From positions 620,001 to 684,000 of the forward strand of contig NZ_JACYXJ010000003.1 in the NCBI RefSeq assembly GCF_014842925.1: DNA of 64,000 bases, in the 5' to 3' direction. The notes under the pieces are model-generated. The model made no database searches, had not been told where the DNA came from, and saw nothing but the letters and a program-made list of their open reading frames with translations. Origin of the DNA: Roseibium polysiphoniae (GTDB lineage: Bacteria; Pseudomonadota; Alphaproteobacteria; Rhizobiales; Stappiaceae). Positions 18,957 to 26,111 of the stretch are shown here, piece by piece; position 1 is the stretch's first letter, and the number at the start of each line of letters is the position of its first letter. Made by a program: the position numbers and the translations under genes.

Positions 18957-18981
18957 AACGACCTTCGGCAGGAAAGGTTCC
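18957..18981 (-). promoter_or_regulatory. EcfG-type stress promoter for PLDc_N-like gene
   Basis: GGAAC at 18981-18977 and GTT at 18959-18957, spacing exactly 17 nt, minus strand. The start codon is 34 bp downstream of the -10 element. Confidence 0.85.
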
Positions 18982-19107
18982 TGCCAACGCGGGAGAATTT
19001 TTGTTTTCCTCGCCTGGTGGTTTGTTTTCCTGGCAGAACGCCCCAAACCAAACCCGATGCGTCGGTGCGATCGTGTCCTGACGATTTCATTCTCGTTGCG
19101 TTGTCAC

Positions 19108-19132
19108 GGAACCCGATTCTTGATCGTGCATT
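19108..19132 (+). promoter_or_regulatory. variant EcfG-like promoter (GGAAC-N17-ATT)
   Basis: GGAAC at 19108-19112 with ATT 17 nt later, 35 bp ahead of the 69-residue protein gene. The -10 has A instead of G. Confidence 0.4.
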
Positions 19133-19166
19133 TCCTTTACTCCAACAGAGAAAAGGAGCGGACACC

Positions 19167-19376
19167 ATGAATGATGCCAAGAACAGTGATCGCAAGGGTG
19201 AGCGTCAGGCACAGCTCGAGGAACCTTTAACCGTGGCCGAAGATGTTGCTCTCGAAGGCGGCCGATCGGGTGGCAATCTTAACCGGGATATCGGCACACG
19301 TGATCATTTGAAGCGAGCCTTTGAACGCCCGGCAGGACATACGCGCGTCAAGAAAAGCTACGAGGTCGATCAATAA
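19167..19376 (+). CDS. small hydrophilic protein of unknown function
   Basis: A 69-residue, highly charged protein with no cysteine, signal peptide or membrane segment. It looks largely disordered, similar in character to small general-stress proteins. A strong AAAAGGAG ribosome site lies 7 nt before the ATG at 19167. It stands between the PLDc_N-like gene and a DUF1328 gene, and a variant EcfG-like site precedes it. I do not recognise a family. Confidence 0.7.
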   Translation: MNDAKNSDRKGERQAQLEEPLTVAEDVALEGGRSGGNLNRDIGTRDHLKRAFERPAGHTRVKKSYEVDQ

Positions 19377-19392
19377 TTCCTGACATTCAACT

Positions 19393-19417
19393 GGAACGAT
19401 CAAGCTGTTCGTTCGTT
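19393..19417 (+). promoter_or_regulatory. EcfG-type stress promoter for DUF1328 gene
   Basis: GGAAC at 19393-19397, 17-nt spacer, GTT at 19415-19417. The DUF1328 start is 43 bp downstream. Confidence 0.85.
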
Positions 19418-19460
19418 GTGTGATTGTGATTTTTGAAATCTACAGACAGGAGTTGGTAAA

Positions 19461-19628
19461 ATGTTGAGTTGGGCAATTCTATTCTTGGTCGTTGCCATTG
19501 TCGCGGCCGTTCTGGGTTTTGGTGGTATCGCTGGTACTGCCGTTTCGATCGCCAAGCTGATCTTCGTGGTCGCGCTTGTTCTGTTTGCGATCTCCGCGCT
19601 TGTTCATCTGCTGCGCGGCCGGGCCTGA
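19461..19628 (+). CDS. DUF1328 (YtjA-like) small membrane protein
   Basis: A 55-residue protein beginning [19 protein letters not shown], with two transmembrane helices and the family's conserved [13 protein letters not shown] connection. It ends in the basic tail LLRGRA. DUF1328 proteins are widespread tiny inner-membrane proteins without known activity. An AGGAG site sits 7 nt before the ATG, and an exact EcfG promoter lies upstream. A strong terminator follows. Confidence 0.9.
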   Translation: MLSWAILFLVVAIVAAVLGFGGIAGTAVSIAKLIFVVALVLFAISALVHLLRGRA

Positions 19629-19644
19629 TCCGAGCCATAATTTG

Positions 19645-19679
19645 AAAAAAGACCCGCAGCCTGTGCTGCGGGTTTTTTT
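19645..19679. terminator. bidirectional rho-independent terminator
   Basis: ACCCGCAGC-CTGT-GCTGCGGGT flanked by A6 and T7. It can end DUF1328 on the plus strand and the DUF2254 operon on the minus strand. Confidence 0.9.
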
Positions 19680-19717
19680 ATGGGCGCGTGTCAGTGGTGG
19701 AGGGAGAGGACGCCGGA

Positions 19718-21016
19718 CTAGACCTGTGCGAGCGTCTTGTTTGCCGACGACAATGCCCTGGCGATTTCTTCGCGGTCCGCATGACTGATGAGTTTCTGAC
19801 GGGCGTCGCTTGCGATGCGGCGGAGGTGCTTTTGAAGGATCGATTTGTGACGGGGCAGGCAGACGAGAGCCATGCGGCCGAGCGCCTGGATCAAACGCTC
19901 GCTCACAAGCACATTGCCGCACGAGGCCTGACGCAGTGGATTTAGAGCCGCATCGAGAATGTCCGATACCGACAGGATGCTGAGCCAGACCCTTGGGGTG
20001 TCCTGCTTGTCGCGAATGATCGCCGTGGGGGCTCCGCGCTGTACGATACGGCCAAGCGATGCGGAGAGATGATCGATGGCACTGATCGCAGTGTAGGCGT
20101 CGTTGATGCCCGGTGACAGTGCGCGCAATGCAATTTCGACGTTGAGATGGATCGAGAACTGAATGTCGCCCTCCGGCGCGCGGGCGTAACGTGTCTGAAA
20201 CACCGTGCGCAGGGTCTCCGGATCGATCTCACGGCCCCCCTGGTAGAGCCGCAGGATTGCCATGCCTTCGATGACATAACTACCGGGCTGGACCAGAACC
20301 TCGATAAAACCATCGTTTTCCTCTGCCAGCTCCATCAAACGCTTGCCGTTGATGGCAGTGACATAGCCGCTGGCGCTGGAGGTGACTTCCGTTCCTGCCG
20401 TTTCCGGAATTACCTTTCGGTCGTCCGCATTTTCTTCCGGCTCGGACCGCAGGAGCAGGTCAATCGCGGCTCTAAGCGATTTCTGGGTGCGGCCGATTTC
20501 ATTGTCGACCATGATCCGCCGGGAGACGTCATTGACGAAATAAACCAGCCAGAAAAAGCTGATCACGGCGAGCGTAATCGCTACTGCCACAGAAATATGC
20601 GGGACGGTTTCTTCGCCGACCACATAGAGGACGATCAGTGCGTAGAGAAAAGTCGCTCCCAGCAGACCGATGGTGATCTGATTGACGCGGTTGTTGGCGA
20701 AGGTTTCGAGCAGTCGCGGACCGATATTGCCCGCGGCTAGGGTGAAGACAACGAGCGTCAGCGAATAGACCAGACTGATCACCGACATCATTGCACCCGC
20801 AATGGTCGACAGAACGGACCTGGCTCCATCCGTACTGATGTCCAGGAACGACGATAGCGCTGACCCAGGTTCAATCACCCCTGACCTGTCTGCCCAGATG
20901 GCGATCAACGCCATGATCGCGCCGGAGAGTGCCAGCAAGACCGGAATGAAGAGAAAACCGCGAAAGAGCTTTTGCAGGAACTGGACCGATCCGCTCTCAT
21001 GATAGCTGGCAGACAT
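19718..21016 (-). CDS. DUF2254 membrane protein
   Basis: A 432-residue DUF2254 protein. Four hydrophobic segments occupy the first 175 residues, and a cytoplasmic C-terminal region of about 250 residues follows (ISIDHLSASLGRIVQRGAP lies in the conserved part; biochemical role unknown). The ATG at 21016 is chosen: GAGGAG lies 6 nt upstream, and its A overlaps the TGA stop of the FNT gene (TGATG), so the two are translationally coupled. The operon is driven by an exact EcfG promoter. Confidence 0.88.
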   Translation of the reverse strand: MSASYHESGSVQFLQKLFRGFLFIPVLLALSGAIMALIAIWADRSGVIEPGSALSSFLDISTDGARSVLSTIAGAMMSVISLVYSLTLVVFTLAAGNIGPRLLETFANNRVNQITIGLLGATFLYALIVLYVVGEETVPHISVAVAITLAVISFFWLVYFVNDVSRRIMVDNEIGRTQKSLRAAIDLLLRSEPEENADDRKVIPETAGTEVTSSASGYVTAINGKRLMELAEENDGFIEVLVQPGSYVIEGMAILRLYQGGREIDPETLRTVFQTRYARAPEGDIQFSIHLNVEIALRALSPGINDAYTAISAIDHLSASLGRIVQRGAPTAIIRDKQDTPRVWLSILSVSDILDAALNPLRQASCGNVLVSERLIQALGRMALVCLPRHKSILQKHLRRIASDARQKLISHADREEIARALSSANKTLAQV

Positions 21017-21909
21017 CAAATCTCCTCTCGAACCTGGGCATAGGCCAGGATCGCAAACAGGGCGCTGCCGCCGACAATGTTGCCGGCGAGGGTCGGGACG
21101 AGAAACCCGAAGACCGCCTGAGACCAGCTGATCGCGCCCTCAAAGGCAAGCATGAAAGCTTCCACGGACCCGGCAATGACATGGGTGAGGTCGCAAAGCG
21201 CGATAAGATAGGTCAGGACCACGATCACTCCGACAGGATTGGCCTCCGCGCTGGGCAGGAGCCAGACGAGAGTCGCGATGATCCATCCTGCGATGATGCC
21301 GCGCCAGAACATGTCGGGAGACGGTATCTCCATCATGTGATGGGCGATCTCTCGAAAAGCTTCTTGGGCAGCATCAGGGAAGAAGACGCCCGTGGACAGG
21401 CCGTACGCGAAGATCAGGGTTCCCGTCATATTGGCAAGGAATACGATGCTCCAAAGCCGGACAGTGCGTTTGAAGGTGAGAAGCTTCGGCGTGCCGACGA
21501 CCGGTAGAACGGCTGTCAGGGTGTTTTCCGTAAAAAGCTGCTGGCGGGCAAGGATCACGATCAGAAAACCGACGCTGTAGCCGAGATTTTCGATCAGCGG
21601 ACGCCAGGAAGCATCAGGCAGGTAGCTGTGCAGAAGGCCTTCGGCAACGATGGAAAAGCCGATCGAAAGACCCGCGGCGACGCCTGACCACCAGAGGCGT
21701 ACCGGATCCCGCGCCAGTTCCTCTTCGCCCTCCTGGCGGATGATCTCATAGACCACGGCAGCGCGGAGGCGGAGCCGGTCCTCGACTTCTGCAAGGTCTT
21801 CGCGGGTGAGCCTCGTACCTTTTTCGGCGAGCCGTTCCTCGGTGATCTCGCGGGTATTTGTCGGATCCTTCGGGGTTCCATTTTCCCGATTTGAGTGGGT
21901 CTCGGCCAT
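21016..21909 (-). CDS. formate/nitrite transporter (FNT) family channel
   Basis: A 297-residue protein with a hydrophilic N-terminal extension of about 70 residues rich in charged amino acids, followed by six hydrophobic segments of the FNT fold. FNT proteins form pentameric channels for small anions such as formate or nitrite. The long charged N-terminus is unlike FocA and recurs in alphaproteobacterial homologues. The ATG at 21909 has AAGGGG upstream. Its stop overlaps the DUF2254 start, so the two proteins probably act together. The exact substrate is not evident. Confidence 0.85.
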   Translation of the reverse strand: MAETHSNRENGTPKDPTNTREITEERLAEKGTRLTREDLAEVEDRLRLRAAVVYEIIRQEGEEELARDPVRLWWSGVAAGLSIGFSIVAEGLLHSYLPDASWRPLIENLGYSVGFLIVILARQQLFTENTLTAVLPVVGTPKLLTFKRTVRLWSIVFLANMTGTLIFAYGLSTGVFFPDAAQEAFREIAHHMMEIPSPDMFWRGIIAGWIIATLVWLLPSAEANPVGVIVVLTYLIALCDLTHVIAGSVEAFMLAFEGAISWSQAVFGFLVPTLAGNIVGGSALFAILAYAQVREEI

Positions 21910-21937
21910 CTGCGCCCCTTTTCTATAGACCCTGTGA

Positions 21938-21962
21938 AACGGCTGACGAAGGGGAAGGTTCC
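21938..21962 (-). promoter_or_regulatory. EcfG-type stress promoter for FNT-DUF2254 operon
   Basis: GGAAC at 21962-21958, N17, GTT at 21940-21938 on the minus strand, 28 bp before the FNT start. Its -35 box is only 2 nt from the divergent one at 21965. Confidence 0.88.
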
Positions 21963-21964
21963 AC

Positions 21965-21989
21965 GGAACGTGTTCAGCACTCGCGCGTT
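21965..21989 (+). promoter_or_regulatory. EcfG-type stress promoter for secreted 119-residue protein
   Basis: GGAAC at 21965-21969, N17, GTT at 21987-21989, 29 bp before the start codon at 22019. It is back to back with the FNT promoter. Confidence 0.88.
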
Positions 21990-22018
21990 CTCTAACGAGA
22001 CAACCCAAGGAGATGACC

Positions 22019-22378
22019 ATGACACCGAGAAATCTGATTGTTGGAGCAGGCGGCCTTCTTGCCGGAACGTTTCTCGCCGTGAGTGCGCAAGCTGCAACCT
22101 GTCTGGAAGAGGTTGAACATGCGCGGCAAGCGCTGGCCCACCAAACGTTGACGCAGGACCTGACGGCGTCTTCGGCAACCGTCGAGGTTGAAACGGGCGG
22201 CAAGACCGTGGAAGTGCCGGCGGCCGATGCTCAGCCGACTGAAAGCTGGTTTGGTGTTCCGCCTGGAGATGAGAGTGTCAAGCGCTACCTTGAAGCGGCA
22301 TGGATCGCAGGGAATAAGGGCGATGAGAAAGCCTGCATGGAGCAGCTTGAAAATGCGAAGGCGGCGTTGCCGAAGTAA
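22019..22378 (+). CDS. small secreted protein of unknown function
   Basis: A 119-residue protein. A signal peptide (LIVGAGGLLAGTFLAVSAQA) is followed by a mature part with two cysteines (TCLEEVEHARQAL and EKACMEQLENA) that could form one disulfide. The second half looks helical, resembling a short TPR-like pair (YLEAAWIAGNKGDEKACMEQ). AAGGAG precedes the ATG at 22019 by 6 nt; the ATG at 22013 abuts the ribosome site and is excluded. It is preceded by an exact EcfG promoter. Family unknown to me. Confidence 0.8.
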   Translation: MTPRNLIVGAGGLLAGTFLAVSAQAATCLEEVEHARQALAHQTLTQDLTASSATVEVETGGKTVEVPAADAQPTESWFGVPPGDESVKRYLEAAWIAGNKGDEKACMEQLENAKAALPK

Positions 22379-22442
22379 GGATGCCGGTGGCATGTCGGTT
22401 GACGTGGCACCAGCTTTTTCGGTTGCTTGACCGCAGACAACA

Positions 22443-22472
22443 AAAAGCCGGGGCATTTGCCCCGGCTTTTTT
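22443..22472. terminator. bidirectional rho-independent terminator
   Basis: AAGCCGGGG-CATTTG-CCCCGGCTT with A5 before and T6 after. It lies between the convergent secreted-protein and ecfG genes. Confidence 0.9.
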
Positions 22473-22486
22473 CGAGATTTTCAGAA

Positions 22487-23041
22487 TCAGACCGAAAGTG
22501 CCTGCTGCAGCATTTCCGCCGACTGTTTGATCGCATTCTCATCGTGTTTGAAGTCTGAGGACCCGTTCATCAGTTCTTCCAACCGCACACGAGCGCGGGA
22601 GACACGGCTTTTGACGGTGCCGACACGGGTTCCTAAAATCTCGGCAGCTTCCTCGTAGGAGAACCCGCTGGCGCCGATCAGGATGAGCGCTTCGCGCTGA
22701 TCTTCAGGAAGTGACTGAAGAGCGCTCAGAAAGTCGGTCATTTGAAGATGACCCGGCTGCTGAGGCACAGCTGTGAGGCTGGCTGCGTGTATGCCGTCAC
22801 TGTCGGCGACTTCGCGCTTCCGTTTGCGGCCTTCGGTGTAATACTGGTTGCGGAGGATGGTCACGAGCCATGCCATGAGGTTGGTGCCGGGCGTATAGCT
22901 TTCGCGCTTGGCAATCGCCTTGGCCAAGGTTTCCTGGACGAGATCGTCGGCGCGGTCACGGTTGCCGGCGAGCGATCTTGCGAAAGCGCGCAGGGAAGGG
23001 ATCGAGGCAACGAGATCCTTCTTGAAGGTGGCATCACTCAC
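22487..23041 (-). CDS. ecfG: general stress sigma factor EcfG
   Basis: A 184-residue ECF sigma factor. Region 2 (LVQETLAKAIAKRESYTPG, then AWLVTILRNQYY) and region 4 (LPEDQREALILIGASGFSYEE, shown here only in outline) are complete. It follows nepR with a 4-nt overlap, and phyR diverges upstream, which is the standard EcfG locus. EcfG is held inactive by NepR until phosphorylated PhyR captures NepR. It then directs RNA polymerase to GGAAC-N16/17-GTT promoters, of which twelve exact copies occur in this window. Confidence 0.95.
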   Translation of the reverse strand: MSDATFKKDLVASIPSLRAFARSLAGNRDRADDLVQETLAKAIAKRESYTPGTNLMAWLVTILRNQYYTEGRKRKREVADSDGIHAASLTAVPQQPGHLQMTDFLSALQSLPEDQREALILIGASGFSYEEAAEILGTRVGTVKSRVSRARVRLEELMNGSSDFKHDENAIKQSAEMLQQALSV

Positions 23042-23259
23042 TGTGTGCTCTCCTCTGAATTGGATTCGGTTGCCGACGCATTGTTGTCGAGCTGGTCGAG
23101 CAACGACATCATGTCGTCCGGAATGTCTTCGGTCAGGGCCTCATCATAGATGCGCTTCAATTGGTTGCCGATCCAGTCCTCCTTGGACTTGCCGACCTTG
23201 CTTGGAACGATAAGTCCCTCAGTCGGGTTCGGATCGGCTGATGCTTTTTTCTGCGCCAT
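23038..23259 (-). CDS. nepR: anti-sigma factor NepR
   Basis: A 73-residue protein with the NepR core in the middle (WIGNQLKRIYDEALTEDIPD), which binds EcfG or PhyR, and disordered ends. It overlaps ecfG by 4 nt and is transcribed from an exact EcfG promoter, so the anti-sigma and sigma factors are under their own feedback. A short AAGGAG ribosome site precedes the ATG. Confidence 0.95.
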   Translation of the reverse strand: MAQKKASADPNPTEGLIVPSKVGKSKEDWIGNQLKRIYDEALTEDIPDDMMSLLDQLDNNASATESNSEESTQ

Positions 23260-23335
23260 GTCTTCTCCTTGGCCCTGGGTCCACCGTTGAGGGTTGGCAA
23301 TTTCGGGCTGGTCTATATCTCGCTACTGGGGATTT

Positions 23336-23360
23336 AACGGCGGCCGAAAAAAAAAGTTCC
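23336..23360 (-). promoter_or_regulatory. EcfG-type autoregulated promoter of nepR-ecfG
   Basis: GGAAC at 23360-23356, 17-nt spacer starting with T9, GTT at 23338-23336, minus strand. It lies 8 nt from the divergent phyR promoter. Confidence 0.9.
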
Positions 23361-23368
23361 CTATGTTC

Positions 23369-23393
23369 GGAACTTTTTTTTCCTACGCAAGTT
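23369..23393 (+). promoter_or_regulatory. EcfG-type promoter of phyR
   Basis: GGAAC at 23369-23373, 17-nt spacer starting with T8, GTT at 23391-23393. The phyR start is 77 bp downstream. Confidence 0.9.
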
Positions 23394-23470
23394 TACGCAT
23401 TGGGTTTGGTGCCCATGACGTCCGCAATCGTTGGGATTGGCCGGACAGGACGGAAAAGGAAAAAGAACTC

Positions 23471-24274
23471 ATGCCCGGTAGTCTTTCTCAGGAAATTGCT
23501 CCTCATCTTCCTTACCTTCGTCGTTATGCAAGAGCTCTCGCCGGATCGCAGAAGAGCGGGGACGCCTATGTTCGTGCGTGCCTGCAGGCCATGGTCGCAG
23601 ATGCCTCTGCCTTCGACATGAGCCGGGGAGCCAAGATCGGCCTCTATCGCCTCTTCCATGTGCTTTGGAATGCAACCATGATTGCGCCGGCCTCCCAGGA
23701 TGGCTCTGCATCTATTTTTGAACAGACCGCGCAACAGCGGCTGGCGAATATGACGCCGGAAAGCCGGCAGACCCTGCTCTTGACCACACTGGAGGGCTTC
23801 AAGCTCCATGAAGCTGCTGCCGTGATCGGCAAGAGCGAAGAAGAAGTTTCCGGTCTGATCAAGGACGCAATCAGCGAAATCGACCGGCAGACGGCAACTC
23901 AGGTCCTGATCATCGAGGACGAACCGCTCATTTCCATGGACCTTGCAGACATCGTTGAGGGGCAGGGCCATCGCGTCACTACGGTCGCACGTACCGCTGC
24001 CGAAGCGGTCAAATCCGCACGTGCCGACAAGCCCGGCCTTGTTCTGGCCGATATTCAGCTTGCCGACGGTTCGTCGGGCATTGACGCTGTGAAAGAAATC
24101 CTTGGCGATTTCGATGTTCCCGTCATCTTCATTACATCTTTCCCGGAGCGTCTGCTGACCGGTGAACGCCCGGAACCGACCTTCCTGATCACCAAACCTT
24201 TCGACCCCAACACGGTCAAGGCAGGTATCAGTCAGGCGTTGTTCTTCAATTCGACTTCGTCGATAGCAGCTTGA
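23471..24274 (+). CDS. phyR: general stress response regulator PhyR
   Basis: A 267-residue protein with an N-terminal sigma-like (EcfG-mimic) domain and a C-terminal receiver domain. The phospho-accepting aspartate is D194 in VLADIQLADG, with the acidic pair EDEP near residue 147 and the conserved lysine in FLITKPFDPN. Phosphorylated PhyR exposes its sigma-like domain and sequesters NepR. The ATG at 23471 follows AAGGA; an upstream in-frame extension crosses the promoter and is rejected. It diverges from nepR-ecfG. Confidence 0.95.
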   Translation: MPGSLSQEIAPHLPYLRRYARALAGSQKSGDAYVRACLQAMVADASAFDMSRGAKIGLYRLFHVLWNATMIAPASQDGSASIFEQTAQQRLANMTPESRQTLLLTTLEGFKLHEAAAVIGKSEEEVSGLIKDAISEIDRQTATQVLIIEDEPLISMDLADIVEGQGHRVTTVARTAAEAVKSARADKPGLVLADIQLADGSSGIDAVKEILGDFDVPVIFITSFPERLLTGERPEPTFLITKPFDPNTVKAGISQALFFNSTSSIAA

Positions 24275-24344
24275 TGCCCCCCAGCCCTTGCTATCGACAT
24301 TAGGGTTCTGACCTGCAAATTAGACCCGCTTGTCGGTCCGAACC

Positions 24345-24375
24345 CCAACCCCGGCCTTCTGGCCGGGGTTTTTAT
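24345..24375 (+). terminator. rho-independent terminator of phyR
   Basis: CCCCGGCC-TTCT-GGCCGGGG followed by TTTTTATTT, 72 nt after the phyR stop. Confidence 0.9.
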
Positions 24376-24383
24376 TTGGTATG

Positions 24384-24408
24384 GGAACCTCCGGTCATCG
24401 TGATGGTT
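24384..24408 (+). promoter_or_regulatory. EcfG-type stress promoter for AI-2E family gene
   Basis: GGAAC at 24384-24388, N17, GTT at 24406-24408, directly downstream of the phyR terminator and 77 bp before the start codon. Confidence 0.87.
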
Positions 24409-24485
24409 TGCCAAGGTCCTGCGGGCTTTCTGTGCGGGGCTGATTGAGACCCTGAGCGTGTTGCTCGCAAGAGAGTGGTGACGTG

Positions 24486-25577
24486 ATGCCTGGCCAATCG
24501 ATCGAACAAGACGAGCAAGATGCAGACCCTGGTGAGCACCACAAAGGGGCGGCTGCGCTGATCGCGCCGTATCGCAATGGCGCGGTTCTGGGTATTTTTT
24601 TGATCTTGCTGGTCGGCGGCCTGAAGCTTGGCCAGGCGCTTCTCGTTCCCGTTTTTGCAGCCCTCCTGACGGGCCTCCTTTTGGGCAAAGTTCAAGACTG
24701 GTTGGAGCGGTTGGGTGTCAGTCCGGCCCTTGGCGCAGGTTCCATCATGGCGGTCTTGCTGGCAGTCGTGCTTGGTTCCGTCCGTCTGCTGTTCATCCCC
24801 TTTGAGGAATGGTCGGCTGCCCTGCCTGAAATCTATGCGGCACTGAAGCGGCAGCTGCTGAGCGTTCGTGAGCTGCTGCTAACGATTGAGCAGGCGACTG
24901 ACGCTGTGCAAGAAACAACCGGGATCGATGCGTCCGGTGAGGCCATGGCCGTATCAGCTCCTGGGATCCTCAGCGGACTTGCCGTTAGTGTGCCGGCAAC
25001 AATCGGCCAGCTTGTCCTGTTTTCGGGGGTGCTCTTCTTTTACCTGGCATCGCGAAGCCGGTTGTCAAAGCAGCTCGCAGAAGCGGGGCAGTCCTATCCC
25101 AGTCTTTCAAATTTCAAGACTATCTCGGAAGCAGCTGAGAATTCCGTTTCGACCTATCTTTCGACGGTGTCGTTGATCAACCTGGGCCTCGCGGTTGCCA
25201 CGGGTGTTCTGCTGGCGCTGGTCGGGCTGCCTAATGCGTGGTTCTGGGGGACGCTTGCGGGGTTGCTGAACTTCGTTCCCTATGTCGGACCGCTGTTGCT
25301 GACGTTCCTGCTCTTGGGGGCTGGGCTTTTGCAGGAGGGGACATTTCTCCAGATCATCTCGCCCGCCCTGGTGTTCTTTGCAGTCAATTTTCTCGAAGCG
25401 AACTTTGTCACGCCGACCGTGCTCGGGCGCAGTTTGCTCATCGAACCCCTGTTCGTGTTCCTGTCGCTGGGATTCTGGCTCTGGCTGTGGGGACCGGTTG
25501 GTGCCTTGATGGCCGTGCCGCTGCTCCTGGTGATCCAGGCGGTGGTGTCGCATATGCTGTCGAAGGCTGACTTTTAG
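24486..25577 (+). CDS. AI-2E transporter family membrane protein
   Basis: A 363-residue PerM/AI-2E family protein with about eight hydrophobic segments. The family's conserved C-terminal region is seen (GLLNFVPYVGPLLLTFLLLG, then VTPTVLGRSL). Members include TqsA and various Na+/H+ antiporter-like exporters, so function cannot be fixed. The start is the ATG at 24486; a GTG at 24483 is the alternative. An exact EcfG promoter upstream puts it in the stress regulon. Confidence 0.88.
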   Translation: MPGQSIEQDEQDADPGEHHKGAAALIAPYRNGAVLGIFLILLVGGLKLGQALLVPVFAALLTGLLLGKVQDWLERLGVSPALGAGSIMAVLLAVVLGSVRLLFIPFEEWSAALPEIYAALKRQLLSVRELLLTIEQATDAVQETTGIDASGEAMAVSAPGILSGLAVSVPATIGQLVLFSGVLFFYLASRSRLSKQLAEAGQSYPSLSNFKTISEAAENSVSTYLSTVSLINLGLAVATGVLLALVGLPNAWFWGTLAGLLNFVPYVGPLLLTFLLLGAGLLQEGTFLQIISPALVFFAVNFLEANFVTPTVLGRSLLIEPLFVFLSLGFWLWLWGPVGALMAVPLLLVIQAVVSHMLSKADF

Positions 25578-25595
25578 TTTGGATTTCTGAACACG

Positions 25596-25625
25596 AAAAA
25601 GCCGGGCAAAATGCCCGGCTTTTTT
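25596..25625. terminator. bidirectional rho-independent terminator
   Basis: AAGCCGGGC-AAAAT-GCCCGGCTT flanked by A and T runs, between the convergent AI-2E and csbD genes. Confidence 0.9.
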
Positions 25626-25652
25626 CATGTCTTTTTGAACCAGCGATGCCAG

Positions 25653-25678
25653 CCGAACGAGGCGGGGGCCTCGTTCGG
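25653..25678. repeat. perfect 11-bp inverted repeat after csbD
   Basis: CCGAACGAGGC / GCCTCGTTCGG with a GGGG loop, 12 bp beyond the csbD stop. It could stabilise the csbD mRNA 3' end ahead of the terminator. Confidence 0.6.
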
Positions 25679-25690
25679 ACTGTCAGCTGA

Positions 25691-25888
25691 TCAGATGTTG
25701 GACATCCAGGTATCAATTTCCTTGCGGGCTTCTTCTTCGGTCTTGCCGTATTTCTGTTGAAGCAAGCCTGCAAGCTCTGTCTGGCGGCCTTCGATGCGGT
25801 CCAGCTCGTCGTCGGTGAGCTTGCCCCACTGCGACTGAGCCTTGCCCTTGAATTCCTTCCAATTGCCTTCGATCTGGTTCCAGTTCAT
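25691..25888 (-). CDS. CsbD family stress protein
   Basis: A 65-residue CsbD protein with the hallmark N-terminus MNWNQIEGNWKEFKGKAQSQ. The segment KLTDDELDRIEGRQTELAGL completes the family pattern, and the C-terminal helix is KTEEEARKEIDTW. CsbD proteins are small helical stress proteins of unknown mechanism. AGGAG precedes two adjacent ATG codons (25891 and 25888); the second gives better spacing. An exact EcfG promoter lies upstream, back to back with that of the histidine kinase gene. Confidence 0.93.
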   Translation of the reverse strand: MNWNQIEGNWKEFKGKAQSQWGKLTDDELDRIEGRQTELAGLLQQKYGKTEEEARKEIDTWMSNI

Positions 25889-25924
25889 CATTTGCTCCTG
25901 GGTTGAAGTGTCAGACGAAGAGAA

Positions 25925-25949
25925 AACGCGGCGCCCTCGCGAGAGTTCC
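25925..25949 (-). promoter_or_regulatory. EcfG-type stress promoter for csbD
   Basis: GGAAC at 25949-25945, N17, GTT at 25927-25925, minus strand; the start codon is 36 bp downstream. Confidence 0.88.
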
Positions 25950-25962
25950 TGAAATTTTCTTT

Positions 25963-25987
25963 GGAACCAACGACATCCAGACACGTT
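25963..25987 (+). promoter_or_regulatory. EcfG-type stress promoter for histidine kinase gene
   Basis: GGAAC at 25963-25967, N17, GTT at 25985-25987, plus strand, 124 bp before the kinase start. The -35 box is 13 nt from the csbD one. Confidence 0.85.
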
Positions 25988-26111
25988 AGAGATACTTCTA
26001 GCACTGTGTTTTATCCGGCTCGCTTGAACTGGATTCGCGCACACGCGAGTTCCCTGTCTGTCTCTCGTTCAGAGACGCCCAATAGCCCATGCAATCCGAT
26101 TTGAGCGCGCA

